Notes: generated by a model from the sequence alone, not told the origin. Shown: positions 8,754 through 17,542, counted from the stretch's first letter. The stretch is 64,000 nt of DNA from Candidatus Pelagibacter sp. RS39 (GCF_002101315.1 NZ_CP020777.1:868001-932000), one strand, 5' to 3'. Numbers and translations: made by a program.

Positions 8754-9107
8754 TTAATTTTTTTTGTTATCGTTATCTACGACTAAACAAATCTCAGATT
8801 TTGTCAAAAATCTTTTTCCAGTGCCATTATCTAAAGAAAACATTCCACCAATACCCTTAACTGCATCTATAGTTAAATCGGTATGTTTCCATTTTTCATA
8901 TTGATCATCATTCATGTAAAAAGGCAGTCCACCAATTTCACCTAATTTTACATCACTTGAGCCAACCATATATTCATTTTTTGGATAGCACATTGGTGCA
9001 CTTCCATCACAACATCCACCAGATTGGTGAAATAATAGCTCTTCACCATGTTGAGCTTTGAGCTCTTCAATTAATTTAAGTGCTGAGTCTGTTGCTTTTA
9101 CTTTCAT
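8754..9107 (-). CDS. DUF779 family protein
   Basis: A 117-residue DUF779 protein, recognised by HGEELLFHQSGGCCDGSAPM and GLPFYMNDDQYEKW; the CC pair and later Cys in PMCYP suggest metal binding or redox chemistry. DUF779 genes are often found beside AldB/ExaC-type aldehyde dehydrogenases, as here, but their role is unknown. I place the start at 9107 (MKVKATDSALK), which matches the family; an in-frame ATG at 9140 lies inside a terminator hairpin and would add eleven unrelated residues. There is no ribosome binding site directly before 9107 because the hairpin's T tract ends at the start codon. Confidence 0.85.
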   Translation of the reverse strand: MKVKATDSALKLIEELKAQHGEELLFHQSGGCCDGSAPMCYPKNEYMVGSSDVKLGEIGGLPFYMNDDQYEKWKHTDLTIDAVKGIGGMFSLDNGTGKRFLTKSEICLVVDNDNKKN

Positions 9108-9140
9108 AAAAAATATGGCCCGTGATTCCTCACGGGCCAT
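9108..9140 (-). terminator. Hairpin with T tract between aldehyde dehydrogenase and DUF779 genes
   Basis: On the minus strand an 11-base stem (ATGGCCCGTGA with TCACGGGCCAT, loop GGAA) at 9115-9140 is followed by one A and six T, ending directly at the DUF779 start codon. It is a textbook intrinsic terminator for the upstream aldehyde dehydrogenase gene, so DUF779 expression would need readthrough, processing or a promoter inside the upstream gene. Confidence 0.88.
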
Positions 9141-9157
9141 TATATATTAGTTTGTTT

Positions 9158-10897
9158 TTAAAAGAAGCCTAATTTCTTTTCACTGTAAGACACGTGAAGA
9201 TTCTTCACTTGTCTGTAGTGGTTAAGCATCATTTTATGTGTTTCTCTTCCGATACCAGATTGTTTGTATCCACCGAATGCAGCATGTGCAGGATAAGCAT
9301 GGTAACAGTTAGTCCAAACTCTACCAGCTTGTATTTCTCTACCCATTCTGTAAGCGATATTTCCATTTCTAGTCCAAACACCAGCACCTAAACCATAAAG
9401 AGTATCATTAGCAATTTGTAATGCTTCTGCTTCATCTTTAAACTTAGTTACTGATACAACTGGTCCAAAAATTTCTTCTTGGAAGATACGCATTGAGTTA
9501 TTACCCTCAAAAATAGTTGGTTCAATGTAGTTTCCTTTTTCTAAACCACTATTGATTTTTGCAACATTTCCACCACATAGAACTTTGGCACCTTCTTTCT
9601 TACCTAAATCTAGATAAGATTTGATTTTTTCCATTTGTTCTAATGATGCTTGTGCACCAATCATTGTTTCCATTTTTAAAGGATTGTCTTGCTTAACAGC
9701 TTTTGTTCTAGCAATAGCTTTCTCCATGAACTTATCATAGATAGACTCTTGAACTAGCACTCTGCTTGGACAAGTACAAACTTCACCTTGGTTTAATGTG
9801 AACATTGCAAAACCTTCTAAACATTTATCAAAGAAGTCATCATCTTTTGCCATGACGTCTTCAAAGAAAATGTTAGGAGATTTTCCACCTAGCTCTAACG
9901 TAATTGGTATTAAGTTTTGAGATGCGTATTGCATAATCAATCTACCAGTTGTTGTTTCACCAGTGAAAGCAATCTTTTTGATTCTTTTTGATGATGCTAG
10001 TGGTTTTCCAGCTTCTAAACCAAAGCCACTTACAACGTTAACTACTCCTGGAGGTAATAAATCTCCAATTAGTTCCATAAGTAACATGATGGATGCTGGT
10101 GTTTGCTCAGCTGGTTTTAGCACTACACAGTTTCCTGCTGCTAAAGCTGGAGCAAGTTTCCAAGTTGCCATTAATAATGGAAAGTTCCAAGGTATAATTT
10201 GTCCAACTACACCTAGTGGTTCTGGAATGTGATAAGAGTATTCACTGTTACTGATTTCAGCAACTGAACCTTCCTCTGCTCTGATTACTCCAGCAAAATA
10301 TCTCCAATGATCTATTACTAGTGGTAAATCAGCAGCCATACATTCTCTTATTGGCTTACCATTATCTAAACATTCAGCTGTTGCTAACACATTAAGATTT
10401 TTCTCAATGACATCTGCAATTTTGAGAAGAATGTTTGATCTTTCCGTAATTGAAGTTTTGCCCCAAGTTGGGAAAGCTGCGTGAGCTGCATCTAATGCTG
10501 CATCTACGTCTTTTTCATTTGATCGCGCAACTGAACAGATTACTTCATTTGAAATCGGAGATGTATTATCAAAATACTTTCCAGATTTTGGTTCTACAAA
10601 CTTTCCATTTATGTAATTTCCATATTTTGCTTTAAATGGAAATTTAACTTTCAAATGAGAAGTATCCAATACAGATGACACTTTCATAGCTTCTGCACTC
10701 ATTTTTTTTACTCCTCTTGTTTTTTTTATTGATTTAAGCTTATTATTTTTTCTAGATTTTTTTGAACGTTTCTTAGTCGCAGACTTTTTTGTCCTAACTT
10801 TTCTTTTCGTCTTTATTTTTTTTCTAGATGATTTGACCAATTTAATTTTTCTTTTCTTGGTCTTTGGCTTAGCTTTTTTCTTTCTTTGAGTAGCCAT
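9158..10897 (-). CDS. Aldehyde dehydrogenase (AldB/ExaC type) with lysine-rich N-terminal extension
   Basis: From residue 66 ([10 protein letters not shown]) the protein is a normal 514-residue NAD(P)-dependent aldehyde dehydrogenase: [32 protein letters not shown] with the catalytic Glu, [16 protein letters not shown] with the catalytic Cys, and [12 protein letters not shown] near the end. The CTCPSR signature and length match acetaldehyde dehydrogenases AldB/ExaC. Before this lies a 65-residue in-frame segment, about 55% Lys plus Arg, that resembles a histone-like tail and is no part of the family. A strong AGAGGAG site precedes the internal ATG at 10702, while the ATG at 10897 has none, so initiation may occur at either or both. 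Confidence 0.9.
   Translation of the reverse strand: MATQRKKKAKPKTKKRKIKLVKSSRKKIKTKRKVRTKKSATKKRSKKSRKNNKLKSIKKTRGVKKMSAEAMKVSSVLDTSHLKVKFPFKAKYGNYINGKFVEPKSGKYFDNTSPISNEVICSVARSNEKDVDAALDAAHAAFPTWGKTSITERSNILLKIADVIEKNLNVLATAECLDNGKPIRECMAADLPLVIDHWRYFAGVIRAEEGSVAEISNSEYSYHIPEPLGVVGQIIPWNFPLLMATWKLAPALAAGNCVVLKPAEQTPASIMLLMELIGDLLPPGVVNVVSGFGLEAGKPLASSKRIKKIAFTGETTTGRLIMQYASQNLIPITLELGGKSPNIFFEDVMAKDDDFFDKCLEGFAMFTLNQGEVCTCPSRVLVQESIYDKFMEKAIARTKAVKQDNPLKMETMIGAQASLEQMEKIKSYLDLGKKEGAKVLCGGNVAKINSGLEKGNYIEPTIFEGNNSMRIFQEEIFGPVVSVTKFKDEAEALQIANDTLYGLGAGVWTRNGNIAYRMGREIQAGRVWTNCYHAYPAHAAFGGYKQSGIGRETHKMMLNHYRQVKNLHVSYSEKKLGFF
10700..10718 (-). promoter_or_regulatory. Internal ribosome binding site and alternative start of the aldehyde dehydrogenase
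   Basis: AAGAGGAGT (10710-10718, minus strand) stands seven bases before an ATG at 10702-10700. This start gives exactly the standard 514-residue enzyme. It is one of the better Shine-Dalgarno sites in the window, although it lies within the upstream lysine-rich coding segment. Confidence 0.7.
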
Positions 10898-11058
10898 ACT
10901 TAATTAAACTAGTAAATGAAGGTGCTGTCTATTTTTATAAAATTTTATTTACTACTTATAATTGAAAAAAATACTATATGTTGTATCTAAAAAAAAATGA
11001 TCAGTATTTGTAGATATTATTAACAAAGATTTTTAATTTTAATTCTAGTATAAAGACT

Positions 11059-11101
11059 TTGCCGATTTGATCCTATTGCGGGCAATAACAGCTAAAATGG
11101 A
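11059..11101 (+). ncRNA. SAM-II riboswitch aptamer (first of a tandem pair)
   Basis: The compact pseudoknot of the SAM-II class can be traced. P1 is TTGCC (11059-11063) with GGCAA (11081-11085). The loop carries the conserved GATTTG and CCTATTGCG segments, and the 3' part has AACAGCTAAAATGG with the diagnostic GCTAAA. TCC (11071-11073) can pair with GGA (11099-11101) to form the pseudoknot. SAM-II senses S-adenosylmethionine and normally represses methionine-cycle genes. It lies about 85 bases upstream of the bhmT-type start. I see no T-rich terminator directly after it. Confidence 0.85.
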
Positions 11102-11121
11102 AATCCCATAATAATCAATCT

Positions 11122-11182
11122 GCAGGCATTTGAACTATATTGTGCGCCTTGCATAAAGCTTAAGCACTAAAACAGTGAGGAT
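11122..11182 (+). ncRNA. SAM-V riboswitch aptamer (second of a tandem pair)
   Basis: P1 is GCAGGC (11122-11127) with GCCTTGC (11146-11152), one bulged T. The loop TTTGAACTATATTG and the 3' segment GCACTAAAACAGTG share the CTAAAA core with SAM-II. ACT (11134-11136) can pair with AGT (11174-11176) to close the pseudoknot. The Shine-Dalgarno GAGGAT (11177-11182) begins immediately after that strand and precedes the ATG at 11186, so ligand binding should hide the ribosome binding site. SAM-V is known from marine SAR11-type bacteria, including in tandem behind SAM-II. Confidence 0.85.
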
Positions 11183-11185
11183 ATT

Positions 11186-12094
11186 ATGGACATTAATTTT
11201 TTTAAACAAACAAGAATTTTAGATGGTGGCATGGGTCAGGAGCTCTTAGCTAGGGGTATGGAACCTAATGGAACTTTGTGGAGTGCGAATGCATTACTTC
11301 ATGAGAAATATCATCAGTTATTATTGGATACACATTTAGACTTTATTAAGTCTGGTGCTGAAGTAATTGTAACGACTACATTCACAACTAGAAAGATTAG
11401 ATTAAAAGATAATAATGTTGAAGATAAATATGAGTATTTAAATATTAAAGCAGGTGAAATAGCTCAAAAAGCAAAAAAACAATATCCTAAAACTTTTATT
11501 GCTGGTGGATTGCCGCCTCAATATTTAACTTATGAGGCTGATACAAGATCAGAAGAAGAAATAAAAGAGAATTTTTATAGTCAAGCAAAGCTATTAAACC
11601 CATATATTGATTTTTTCTATTTTGATGTCTTAAGCAGTGTAAGAGAATTTAAAATTGCTATAGAAAGTATAAAAGAATTTAATAAACCATATTTAATTGG
11701 AGCTCATATATCAGAGGGTACAAATTTACCTAGTGGTGAAAAAATTTCTGAAATTATTAACAAAATTAATCATGAAAAATTACTAGGAATAATTTTATCA
11801 TGCATTTCCCCAGAAAATTATGATTTAAATCTTAAAGAAATAAAAAGTTTAAATATTCCATTTGGTTTCAAACTGAATGGTTTTGTTAAAACTAATCCAA
11901 AACCAAATTATACTGGAGCATACAATAAAAGCAAAACAGGAAATCCAAATGAATTTCTTGGAGTACGAAAAGATTTGACCCCAGAAAAAATGCTAGAGTT
12001 TGCAAAAAGATTTAAAGATGCAGGAGCTACAATAATTGGTGGTTGTTGTGAAACTACACCTTTGCATATTAAAGCTTTTTCTAAGCTTAAGTAG
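11186..12094 (+). CDS. bhmT: Homocysteine S-methyltransferase family protein (BhmT-like)
   Basis: A 302-residue homocysteine methyltransferase domain. It opens with ILDGGMGQELLARG, and the zinc site is formed by the Cys in IILSCISPE (near residue 210) and the adjacent pair in IIGGCCETTPLHI near the C terminus. The enzyme remakes methionine from homocysteine using a methyl donor; betaine, S-methylmethionine or DMSP-type donors are possible in this family. The symbol follows the gene known to sit behind tandem SAM riboswitches in Pelagibacter. The stop overlaps the convergent permease gene by eight bases. Confidence 0.88.
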   Translation: MDINFFKQTRILDGGMGQELLARGMEPNGTLWSANALLHEKYHQLLLDTHLDFIKSGAEVIVTTTFTTRKIRLKDNNVEDKYEYLNIKAGEIAQKAKKQYPKTFIAGGLPPQYLTYEADTRSEEEIKENFYSQAKLLNPYIDFFYFDVLSSVREFKIAIESIKEFNKPYLIGAHISEGTNLPSGEKISEIINKINHEKLLGIILSCISPENYDLNLKEIKSLNIPFGFKLNGFVKTNPKPNYTGAYNKSKTGNPNEFLGVRKDLTPEKMLEFAKRFKDAGATIIGGCCETTPLHIKAFSKLK

Positions 12095-12974
12095 TTTTTT
12101 TGTAATCAGCTTTTCTTACAAAATAAATTCCGACTGAAACAGCTATTAAAGAAATTAACACTTTTGTGGTAATTAATTCTTTTAAAAATATATAACTTAA
12201 AATTGTTCCAAAAATTGGAATTAAGTATGATACTTGGGATTGGAAAATTAATCCATTATTTACTAAGATTCTAAATCTTAATAACCAAGCTATACCTGTT
12301 GAAACAAGACCTAAATATATTACTGACACAGTTGAGTCTAATCTTGGTGTTAGGTTCCAAGGTTGTTCTATAAAACAAACAAGTGGTATCAAAATTATTG
12401 TTGCCCAAATTAATATAGATCCAGTCACATTTTCATTTTTTTTCTTACTAATTTTTAAAGTAAGTACACCACCAACTACATAGCAAGTTGAACCTAAAAG
12501 TATTAGCAAAGCAGATATAAAGTTATTTTCATCGATTAACAGATTATCTGAAAATAAATAAAGTATTCCTGAGAATCCTATCAAAATCCCAAATGTTTTA
12601 ATAAAATTAAATTTTTCATTTGTCGTATAAAAATGACCAAGCACAGTTGAACTTAAAGGTGTTGTAGACATTAAAATTGCAGCTAAGTTACTTTGAACTG
12701 ATTGAACTCCATAAGCTATTAAAAAAAATGGTGCTACCAAGTTTATAAATCCTATCATAGCAAACCAGTGCCAATCTTTTGAGAAAGCTTCTATTTTAAT
12801 ATTTTTATAATAACAAAGTAATAAAACTGGAATAGCACCAAAGAAAACTCTTAAAAATGCAATGGTAACTGGGCCGTATGAGTATGTTGCAATCTTAATA
12901 TTAAAAAAAGCAGATGCCCAAATTAATGCAAGTAAAACCAATAAAAGGTAATCAATAATTTTAGGCTGTCTCAT
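12087..12974 (-). CDS. DMT-superfamily permease (EamA)
   Basis: A 295-residue membrane protein with about ten hydrophobic helices in two EamA repeats. The first repeat begins LLLVLLALIWASAFFNIKIA and contains AFLRVFFGAIPVLLLC; the second includes YLGLVSTGIAWLLRFRILV and YLIPIFGTILSYIFLKE. Members export or exchange amino acids, nucleotides and other metabolites; no substrate can be assigned. Its start overlaps the YbaK-type gene's stop by four bases, so the two are translationally coupled. Confidence 0.9.
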   Translation of the reverse strand: MRQPKIIDYLLLVLLALIWASAFFNIKIATYSYGPVTIAFLRVFFGAIPVLLLCYYKNIKIEAFSKDWHWFAMIGFINLVAPFFLIAYGVQSVQSNLAAILMSTTPLSSTVLGHFYTTNEKFNFIKTFGILIGFSGILYLFSDNLLIDENNFISALLILLGSTCYVVGGVLTLKISKKKNENVTGSILIWATIILIPLVCFIEQPWNLTPRLDSTVSVIYLGLVSTGIAWLLRFRILVNNGLIFQSQVSYLIPIFGTILSYIFLKELITTKVLISLIAVSVGIYFVRKADYKKTT

Positions 12975-13450
12975 TCAGTAATCTCTTCGATATGTCCGTT
13001 TGTAATTTTTTGTAATTTTGTAAAATCTATTTTAAATACGCAGTTTGGATGACCTGCAGCAGCATATAATGATCTAAATCTACTTAAAGATTTATCTATT
13101 AAAATTTCAATTTTTCTTAAATGACCAACAGGTGAAACCCCTCCAATAGTATAACCTGTAATATTTTTTACATCTTCAGCTGAAGCCATAGATGCATCCT
13201 TTATTTTAAGTAATTTTTTAATACTGTTTAATGAAGCTCTTTTGTCACCAGCAACTAAGCATAAAGTGAAGCTATTTTCAGTTTTAAAAAGTAAACTTTT
13301 TACAATTGCTCCTACCTCACAACCTAAAGATGAAGCAGCTTCATCGGCAGTTCGAGCAGAAGTTTCAAGAACAATAATATTTAGAGATTGATCAAATTCT
13401 TTAAGGATGTTTTCGACTCGTTTTACTGGCTCTTTATTTAATAAAGTCAT
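12971..13450 (-). CDS. YbaK/EbsC-family aminoacyl-tRNA deacylase
   Basis: A 159-residue protein of the YbaK/ProX editing family. Visible hallmarks are GAIVKSLLFKTENSFTLCLV, the conserved Lys of the active site (VKSL), GDKRASLNSIKKLL, and TGYTIGGVSPVGH, the signature GGVSP-GH motif. Such proteins hydrolyse mischarged aminoacyl-tRNA such as Cys-tRNA-Pro or Ala-tRNA-Pro, though the specificity here is unknown. It leads a two-gene transcript with the EamA permease. Confidence 0.88.
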   Translation of the reverse strand: MTLLNKEPVKRVENILKEFDQSLNIIVLETSARTADEAASSLGCEVGAIVKSLLFKTENSFTLCLVAGDKRASLNSIKKLLKIKDASMASAEDVKNITGYTIGGVSPVGHLRKIEILIDKSLSRFRSLYAAAGHPNCVFKIDFTKLQKITNGHIEEITE

Positions 13451-13591
13451 TATTCAACTTTTAATTGTTAGTTAATTTGCTCATTACCTATTAAACTTAT
13501 GTAAAAAATGCATAGGTGATATCAATTAAAAGAGCATTATTTATCAGTCTTTTTTTGTTATTACAACGGTCAGAATTATAAAGGAGAGATT

Positions 13592-14998
13592 ATGAGTTCA
13601 AGCGATGTATTAAAAACTATTAAAGATAAAGATATCGAATACGTAGATCTAAGATTTACAGACCCTAGAGGTAAACTTCAACATGTAACCATGGATGCCA
13701 AAATGGTGGACGAAAAAATGTTGAATGAAGGAATTTTTTTTGATGGTTCTTCTATAGCTGGTTGGAAAGCTATTAATGAGTCTGATATGATTTTAAAGCC
13801 AGACAATTCCAGAGCGATTGTAGATCCATTTACATCTCATAATACATTAAATCTTTTTTGCGATGTTTTAGATGCAATTAAAAAGGATCCTTATGAAAGA
13901 GATCCTAGAGGAACAGCTAAAAAAGCTGAGGCTTATTTAAAAAGTTCAGGAATTGGAGATAAAGCATATTTTGGTCCTGAAGCTGAATTTTTTGTGTTTG
14001 ATGACGTGAGATTCAAAAATGACATGAATGAAACCGGATTTAAAATAGATAGTAAGGAAGGTCCTTACAATTCAGGAAGAGAATATGAAAATGGCAACAT
14101 GGGTCATAGACCAGGAATTAAGGGTGGTTACTTCCCAGTTCCACCAGTTGATAGTGAGCAAGATATGAGAAGTGAATATCTTAAAGCTATGAAGGAAATG
14201 GGAATTAAAGTTGAAAAACACCACCATGAAGTTGCCCCTAGTCAACACGAACTTGGAATGTATTTTGGAACGCTTGTAGACCAAGCAGATAACTTACAGC
14301 TTTATAAATATGCTGTACACATGGTTTCTCACTCTTTTGGTAAGACAGCTACATTTATGCCTAAGCCTGTCAAAGGTGACAATGGTTCAGGAATGCACGT
14401 TCACCAATCGATTTGGAAAGGTGATACTGCATTATTCTCTGGTGATAAATATGCAGGTTTATCTGATACAGCTTTACATTACATAGGTGGAATTTTAAAA
14501 CATGCAAAAGCAATAAACGCTTTTTCAAATGCTACTACAAATAGTTATAAAAGACTAATTCCAGGATTTGAAGCTCCAGTTTTATTAGCTTACTCTGCAA
14601 GAAACAGATCAGCATCATGTAGAATTCCAATTACATTAAGTAAGAAAGCAGCTAGGTGCGAGATTAGATTTGGTGATGCGGCTGGTAATCCATATTTAAC
14701 TTTTGCAGCAATGTTAATGGCTGGTTTAGATGGAATTAAGAATAAAATTGATCCAGGTAAATCTTTTGATAAGGACCTTTATGCTTTATCAGAAGATGAA
14801 GTTAAAAAAATTCCTACTGTTTGTGGATCTTTAAGAGAAGCAATGGAAAGTCTTGATAAAGATAGAGATTTCTTAAAACAAGGGAATGTATTTACTGATG
14901 ATCAAATTGATGCTTATATTGCATTGAAGTTTGAAGAAATACACAATTTTGAGCACACACCTCATCCGATAGAGTTTGAGATGTATTACAGTTGTTAA
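13592..14998 (+). CDS. glnA: Glutamine synthetase type I
   Basis: The 468-residue length matches the GSI-beta enzyme (E. coli 469). Motifs are [17 protein letters not shown], the ATP site [16 protein letters not shown], and the metal-site segment [10 protein letters not shown]. The regulatory tyrosine in [10 protein letters not shown] counts to residue 397, the classical adenylylation site, so control by an adenylyltransferase is likely. It makes glutamine from glutamate, ammonium and ATP in the cytoplasm. AAGGAGAG precedes the ATG. An inverted repeat ACCTAT/ATAGGT lies about 75-105 bases upstream. No glutamine riboswitch motif was recognised in the leader. Confidence 0.97.
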   Translation: MSSSDVLKTIKDKDIEYVDLRFTDPRGKLQHVTMDAKMVDEKMLNEGIFFDGSSIAGWKAINESDMILKPDNSRAIVDPFTSHNTLNLFCDVLDAIKKDPYERDPRGTAKKAEAYLKSSGIGDKAYFGPEAEFFVFDDVRFKNDMNETGFKIDSKEGPYNSGREYENGNMGHRPGIKGGYFPVPPVDSEQDMRSEYLKAMKEMGIKVEKHHHEVAPSQHELGMYFGTLVDQADNLQLYKYAVHMVSHSFGKTATFMPKPVKGDNGSGMHVHQSIWKGDTALFSGDKYAGLSDTALHYIGGILKHAKAINAFSNATTNSYKRLIPGFEAPVLLAYSARNRSASCRIPITLSKKAARCEIRFGDAAGNPYLTFAAMLMAGLDGIKNKIDPGKSFDKDLYALSEDEVKKIPTVCGSLREAMESLDKDRDFLKQGNVFTDDQIDAYIALKFEEIHNFEHTPHPIEFEMYYSC

Positions 14999-15001
14999 TT
15001 T

Positions 15002-15172
15002 TTATTGTCTAGTTTTAGCAATTTTATTTTTGCCAGAACCTTTTTTAACAATGTAATCAAGTGTTCCATTTGCACCAGTATCAACAGATTTAATTAGAGA
15101 TCTTATAAAAGTTTTTCTCTTCTCTTTTCTGTCTTCACTGTTTAGCAAATTTCTAAATTCAAAGACGTTCAT
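15002..15172 (-). CDS. Small basic hypothetical protein, 56 residues
   Basis: An open frame begins at ATG 15172 (MNVFEFRNLLNSEDRKEKRK) and ends at TAA 15002. It fills the space between glnA, whose stop lies three bases away on the other strand, and the sufA-like gene 57 bases upstream on the same strand. The protein is highly charged, mixed in composition rather than a simple A-rich repeat, and contains a plausible amphipathic helix and a Gly-rich turn (DTGANGTLDY). I do not recognise it. There is no good ribosome binding site, so confidence rests on the tight packing and codon-like composition. Confidence 0.5.
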   Translation of the reverse strand: MNVFEFRNLLNSEDRKEKRKTFIRSLIKSVDTGANGTLDYIVKKGSGKNKIAKTRQ

Positions 15173-15229
15173 AAATAGGATATTACATATCTATGCGTTT
15201 ATTGCAACTCTGATATGTTCAAAATGGGA

Positions 15230-15562
15230 TCAAACTTTAAAAGACTCTCCGCAGCCACAACGCTCGGTTTCATTGGGATTATTGAAGACAAATGACGATG
15301 AAAAGTCTTCTTTTTTATAATCCATTTCAGTTCCTAAAAGGTACATAACTGCAGCCGAATCAATATAAACCTTTACTCCTTTGTCTTCGATCAATTCGTC
15401 ATTTGGATTAATTTCCTTTGAATATTCCATAACATAAGACATACCTGCACAACCCCCTGATTTTACTGAAACTCTTACACCAACCGCATTCTTTTCAGCA
15501 TTCGACATTATTTCTTTAATTCTTAAAGCTGCATTGTCACTTAATTTAATAATAGGGTTCAT
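15230..15562 (-). CDS. sufA: HesB/IscA-type iron-sulfur cluster assembly protein
   Basis: A 110-residue A-type carrier. The three invariant cysteines are visible: one in KSGGCAGMSYVMEYS near residue 38 and two in RCGCGESFKV at the C terminus. Such proteins accept clusters from the scaffold and deliver them to apo-proteins. It is the distal gene of the suf operon; the one-base overlap with sufT shows cotranscription. Whether it is functionally SufA, IscA or ErpA cannot be told from sequence alone. Confidence 0.92.
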   Translation of the reverse strand: MNPIIKLSDNAALRIKEIMSNAEKNAVGVRVSVKSGGCAGMSYVMEYSKEINPNDELIEDKGVKVYIDSAAVMYLLGTEMDYKKEDFSSSFVFNNPNETERCGCGESFKV

Positions 15563-15858
15563 TACAAATTTAACTCCAATTTTGCTGCGTCTGACATCAT
15601 GTCTTTATTCCAAGGAGGGTCCCACACCAATTCGAGATTTACATCATCTATTCCCTCTACTTGCATAGCACCCTCTTTTACCTCTTTCGGTAAACTTTCT
15701 GCAACCGGACAATTGGGTGTAGTTAAAGTCATTTTAATATCAGCCTTACGACCATTTACTTTTATATCATAAATTAAACCAAGTTCATATATATTCACTG
15801 GTAATTCTGGATCGTAAATTTTCCTGATTTCTTCAATTATTTTGTTTTTAATATCCAT
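15562..15858 (-). CDS. sufT: SUF-associated MIP18/DUF59 protein
   Basis: A 98-residue DUF59 domain. The core DPELPVNIYELGLIYDIKV and the Cys-containing TTPNCPVAESLPKEV are conserved in SufT/MIP18-type iron-sulfur maturation factors; the end (LVWDPPWNKDMMSDAAKLEL) is also typical. It lies two bases from sufU and overlaps the sufA-like gene by one base. Its exact step is not settled, but it assists in maturation of iron-sulfur proteins. Confidence 0.9.
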   Translation of the reverse strand: MDIKNKIIEEIRKIYDPELPVNIYELGLIYDIKVNGRKADIKMTLTTPNCPVAESLPKEVKEGAMQVEGIDDVNLELVWDPPWNKDMMSDAAKLELNL

Positions 15859-15860
15859 AA

Positions 15861-16325
15861 TTATTTTTCTGTAGTTATTTCTTTTCCATCATTTTCCATT
15901 GCAGACACTAACGTATGCCATGATAAAGTAGCACATTTAACTCTCATTGGATATTGTTTTACACCTGATAAACACATTAATTTTGTTTTATCATCTTCTT
16001 TCAAAATATTATTTTTAAGTTCAGGGTTTTCTTTTATCATTCCTAAAAAATCTTCAATTATTTCTTTAGCTTCATTATCACTTTTTCCTTTTATCAAATC
16101 AGTCATTATAGAGGCTGATGCCATTGATATTGCACATCCACTTCCCTCAAAAGAAATATCTTCTACTTTTCTTTGATCATTTAATTTCAAATACACATGT
16201 ACATTATCCCCACATAATGGATTATTACCCTTTGCATCTTTATTAAAATTTTCTGTTTTTCCTAAATTTCTAGGGTTCTTTCCATGTTCTAAAATTATTT
16301 CTTGATATAATTCTTTTAAGTTCAT
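15861..16325 (-). CDS. sufU: SUF scaffold protein, IscU/NifU-like
   Basis: A 154-residue IscU-fold protein. The three cluster/zinc cysteines are in NPLCGDNVHVYL, EGSGCAISMASAS and RVKCATLSWHTL. The segment between the second and third cysteine is longer than in IscU, as in SufU-type proteins. It receives sulfur from the adjacent SufS. The start overlaps the sufS stop by four bases. In proteobacterial suf operons this protein may be a sulfur-transfer partner rather than the main scaffold, since SufBCD is also present. Confidence 0.92.
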   Translation of the reverse strand: MNLKELYQEIILEHGKNPRNLGKTENFNKDAKGNNPLCGDNVHVYLKLNDQRKVEDISFEGSGCAISMASASIMTDLIKGKSDNEAKEIIEDFLGMIKENPELKNNILKEDDKTKLMCLSGVKQYPMRVKCATLSWHTLVSAMENDGKEITTEK

Positions 16326-17542
16326 TTTAAATCAAATACTTTTTTACAATTATTAATACCTTCATTCAATTTATCTAAGTCATCTTTAGTGTTATAAACT
16401 CCTAGTGATGCACGTGCACTTGCAGGTATGCCTAATTTGTCATGAAGTATTTGACAACAATGATGACCTGCTCTTATAGCAACCCCAGTTTCATCTAGAA
16501 TAGTTGCAATATCATGTGGATGAACTCCTTCTACAGTAAAAGATAATACTCCACCTCGCTCTTTAGGATTTCCAATTAATTTCACAGAATTATTCTTTTT
16601 TAAAATTTCTTGGCCGTATTCTATTAATTCTTTTTCATGCTTAATTACATTTTCAATTCCAATACTTTCCAAAAACTTTATTGATTCATTAAACGCAATG
16701 ACTTGTGCTGTAGCCATGGTTCCGGCTTCATACTTATTTGGAAGATCTCCATAAGAAATCCTATCTTTTTTTACTTCATTAATCATACCTCCGCCCCCTT
16801 GATATGGTGGAAGTTGCTCTAACCATTTCTTTTTCCCGTACAAAACTCCAAGACCTGTTGGACCGTACATTTTATGACATGATATTGCATAAAAATCACA
16901 ATCTAAGTCTTGCATATCTAATTTTAAATGTGGTCCTCCCTGACATCCATCTACTACGACGACAATACCTTTTGAGTGCGCTAATTGAGTTATCTCTTTG
17001 ATTGGTAAAACTGCGCCAGTAACATTTGATAAATGAGTTATAGCTATTACTTTAGTTTTTTCTGTAATTTCTTTCTCTATATTTTCTATTGGTATATCCC
17101 CATCTTCATTAATCTCTGCAAATTTTATTTTAATATTTTTTGATTTTCTTAAAAAATGCCATGGAACATAATTTGAATGATGCTCTAATTCTGTAATTAA
17201 AATTTCATCATTAGGTTCCAAGATTGCTTGACCCAGGGTATTAGCTACTAAATTCAAGGCCTCCGTAGCACCTTTGGTAAATACGATCTCATTTTTATCT
17301 TTTGCATTTATATACTTTTGAACAGAAGTCCTTGTATTTTCATATAAATTTGTAGCTGCTACAGCTAAATAATGAATACTTCTTCCTACATTTGAAAATT
17401 GCTTAGAGTAAAAATCATTTATTCTATCCAGAACTACCTTGGGTTTTTGAGATGAATTAGCGCTATCCAAATAAACTAGATCATTATTTTGAATTTTTTC
17501 ATCAAAAATTGGAAATTCTTTTTTAATGTTATTTATATTCAT
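16322..17542 (-). CDS. sufS: Cysteine desulfurase SufS
   Basis: A 406-residue PLP-dependent class V aminotransferase. The PLP lysine is in YAISCHKMYGPTGLGVLYG, and the sulfur-carrying Cys is in AIRAGHHCCQILHDKLG near residue 360, the short-loop arrangement of group II desulfurases. N-terminal VYLDSANSSQKP is standard. It frees sulfur from cysteine for cluster assembly on SufBCD/SufU. The start overlaps the sufD stop by 14 bases. Confidence 0.95.
   Translation of the reverse strand: MNINNIKKEFPIFDEKIQNNDLVYLDSANSSQKPKVVLDRINDFYSKQFSNVGRSIHYLAVAATNLYENTRTSVQKYINAKDKNEIVFTKGATEALNLVANTLGQAILEPNDEILITELEHHSNYVPWHFLRKSKNIKIKFAEINEDGDIPIENIEKEITEKTKVIAITHLSNVTGAVLPIKEITQLAHSKGIVVVVDGCQGGPHLKLDMQDLDCDFYAISCHKMYGPTGLGVLYGKKKWLEQLPPYQGGGGMINEVKKDRISYGDLPNKYEAGTMATAQVIAFNESIKFLESIGIENVIKHEKELIEYGQEILKKNNSVKLIGNPKERGGVLSFTVEGVHPHDIATILDETGVAIRAGHHCCQILHDKLGIPASARASLGVYNTKDDLDKLNEGINNCKKVFDLK

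Noticed and set aside
9108..9140. ATG at 9140 as the start of the DUF779 gene
   Set aside because: It is the first base of a terminator hairpin, and the eleven residues it adds do not resemble the family, which starts at the position of the ATG at 9107.
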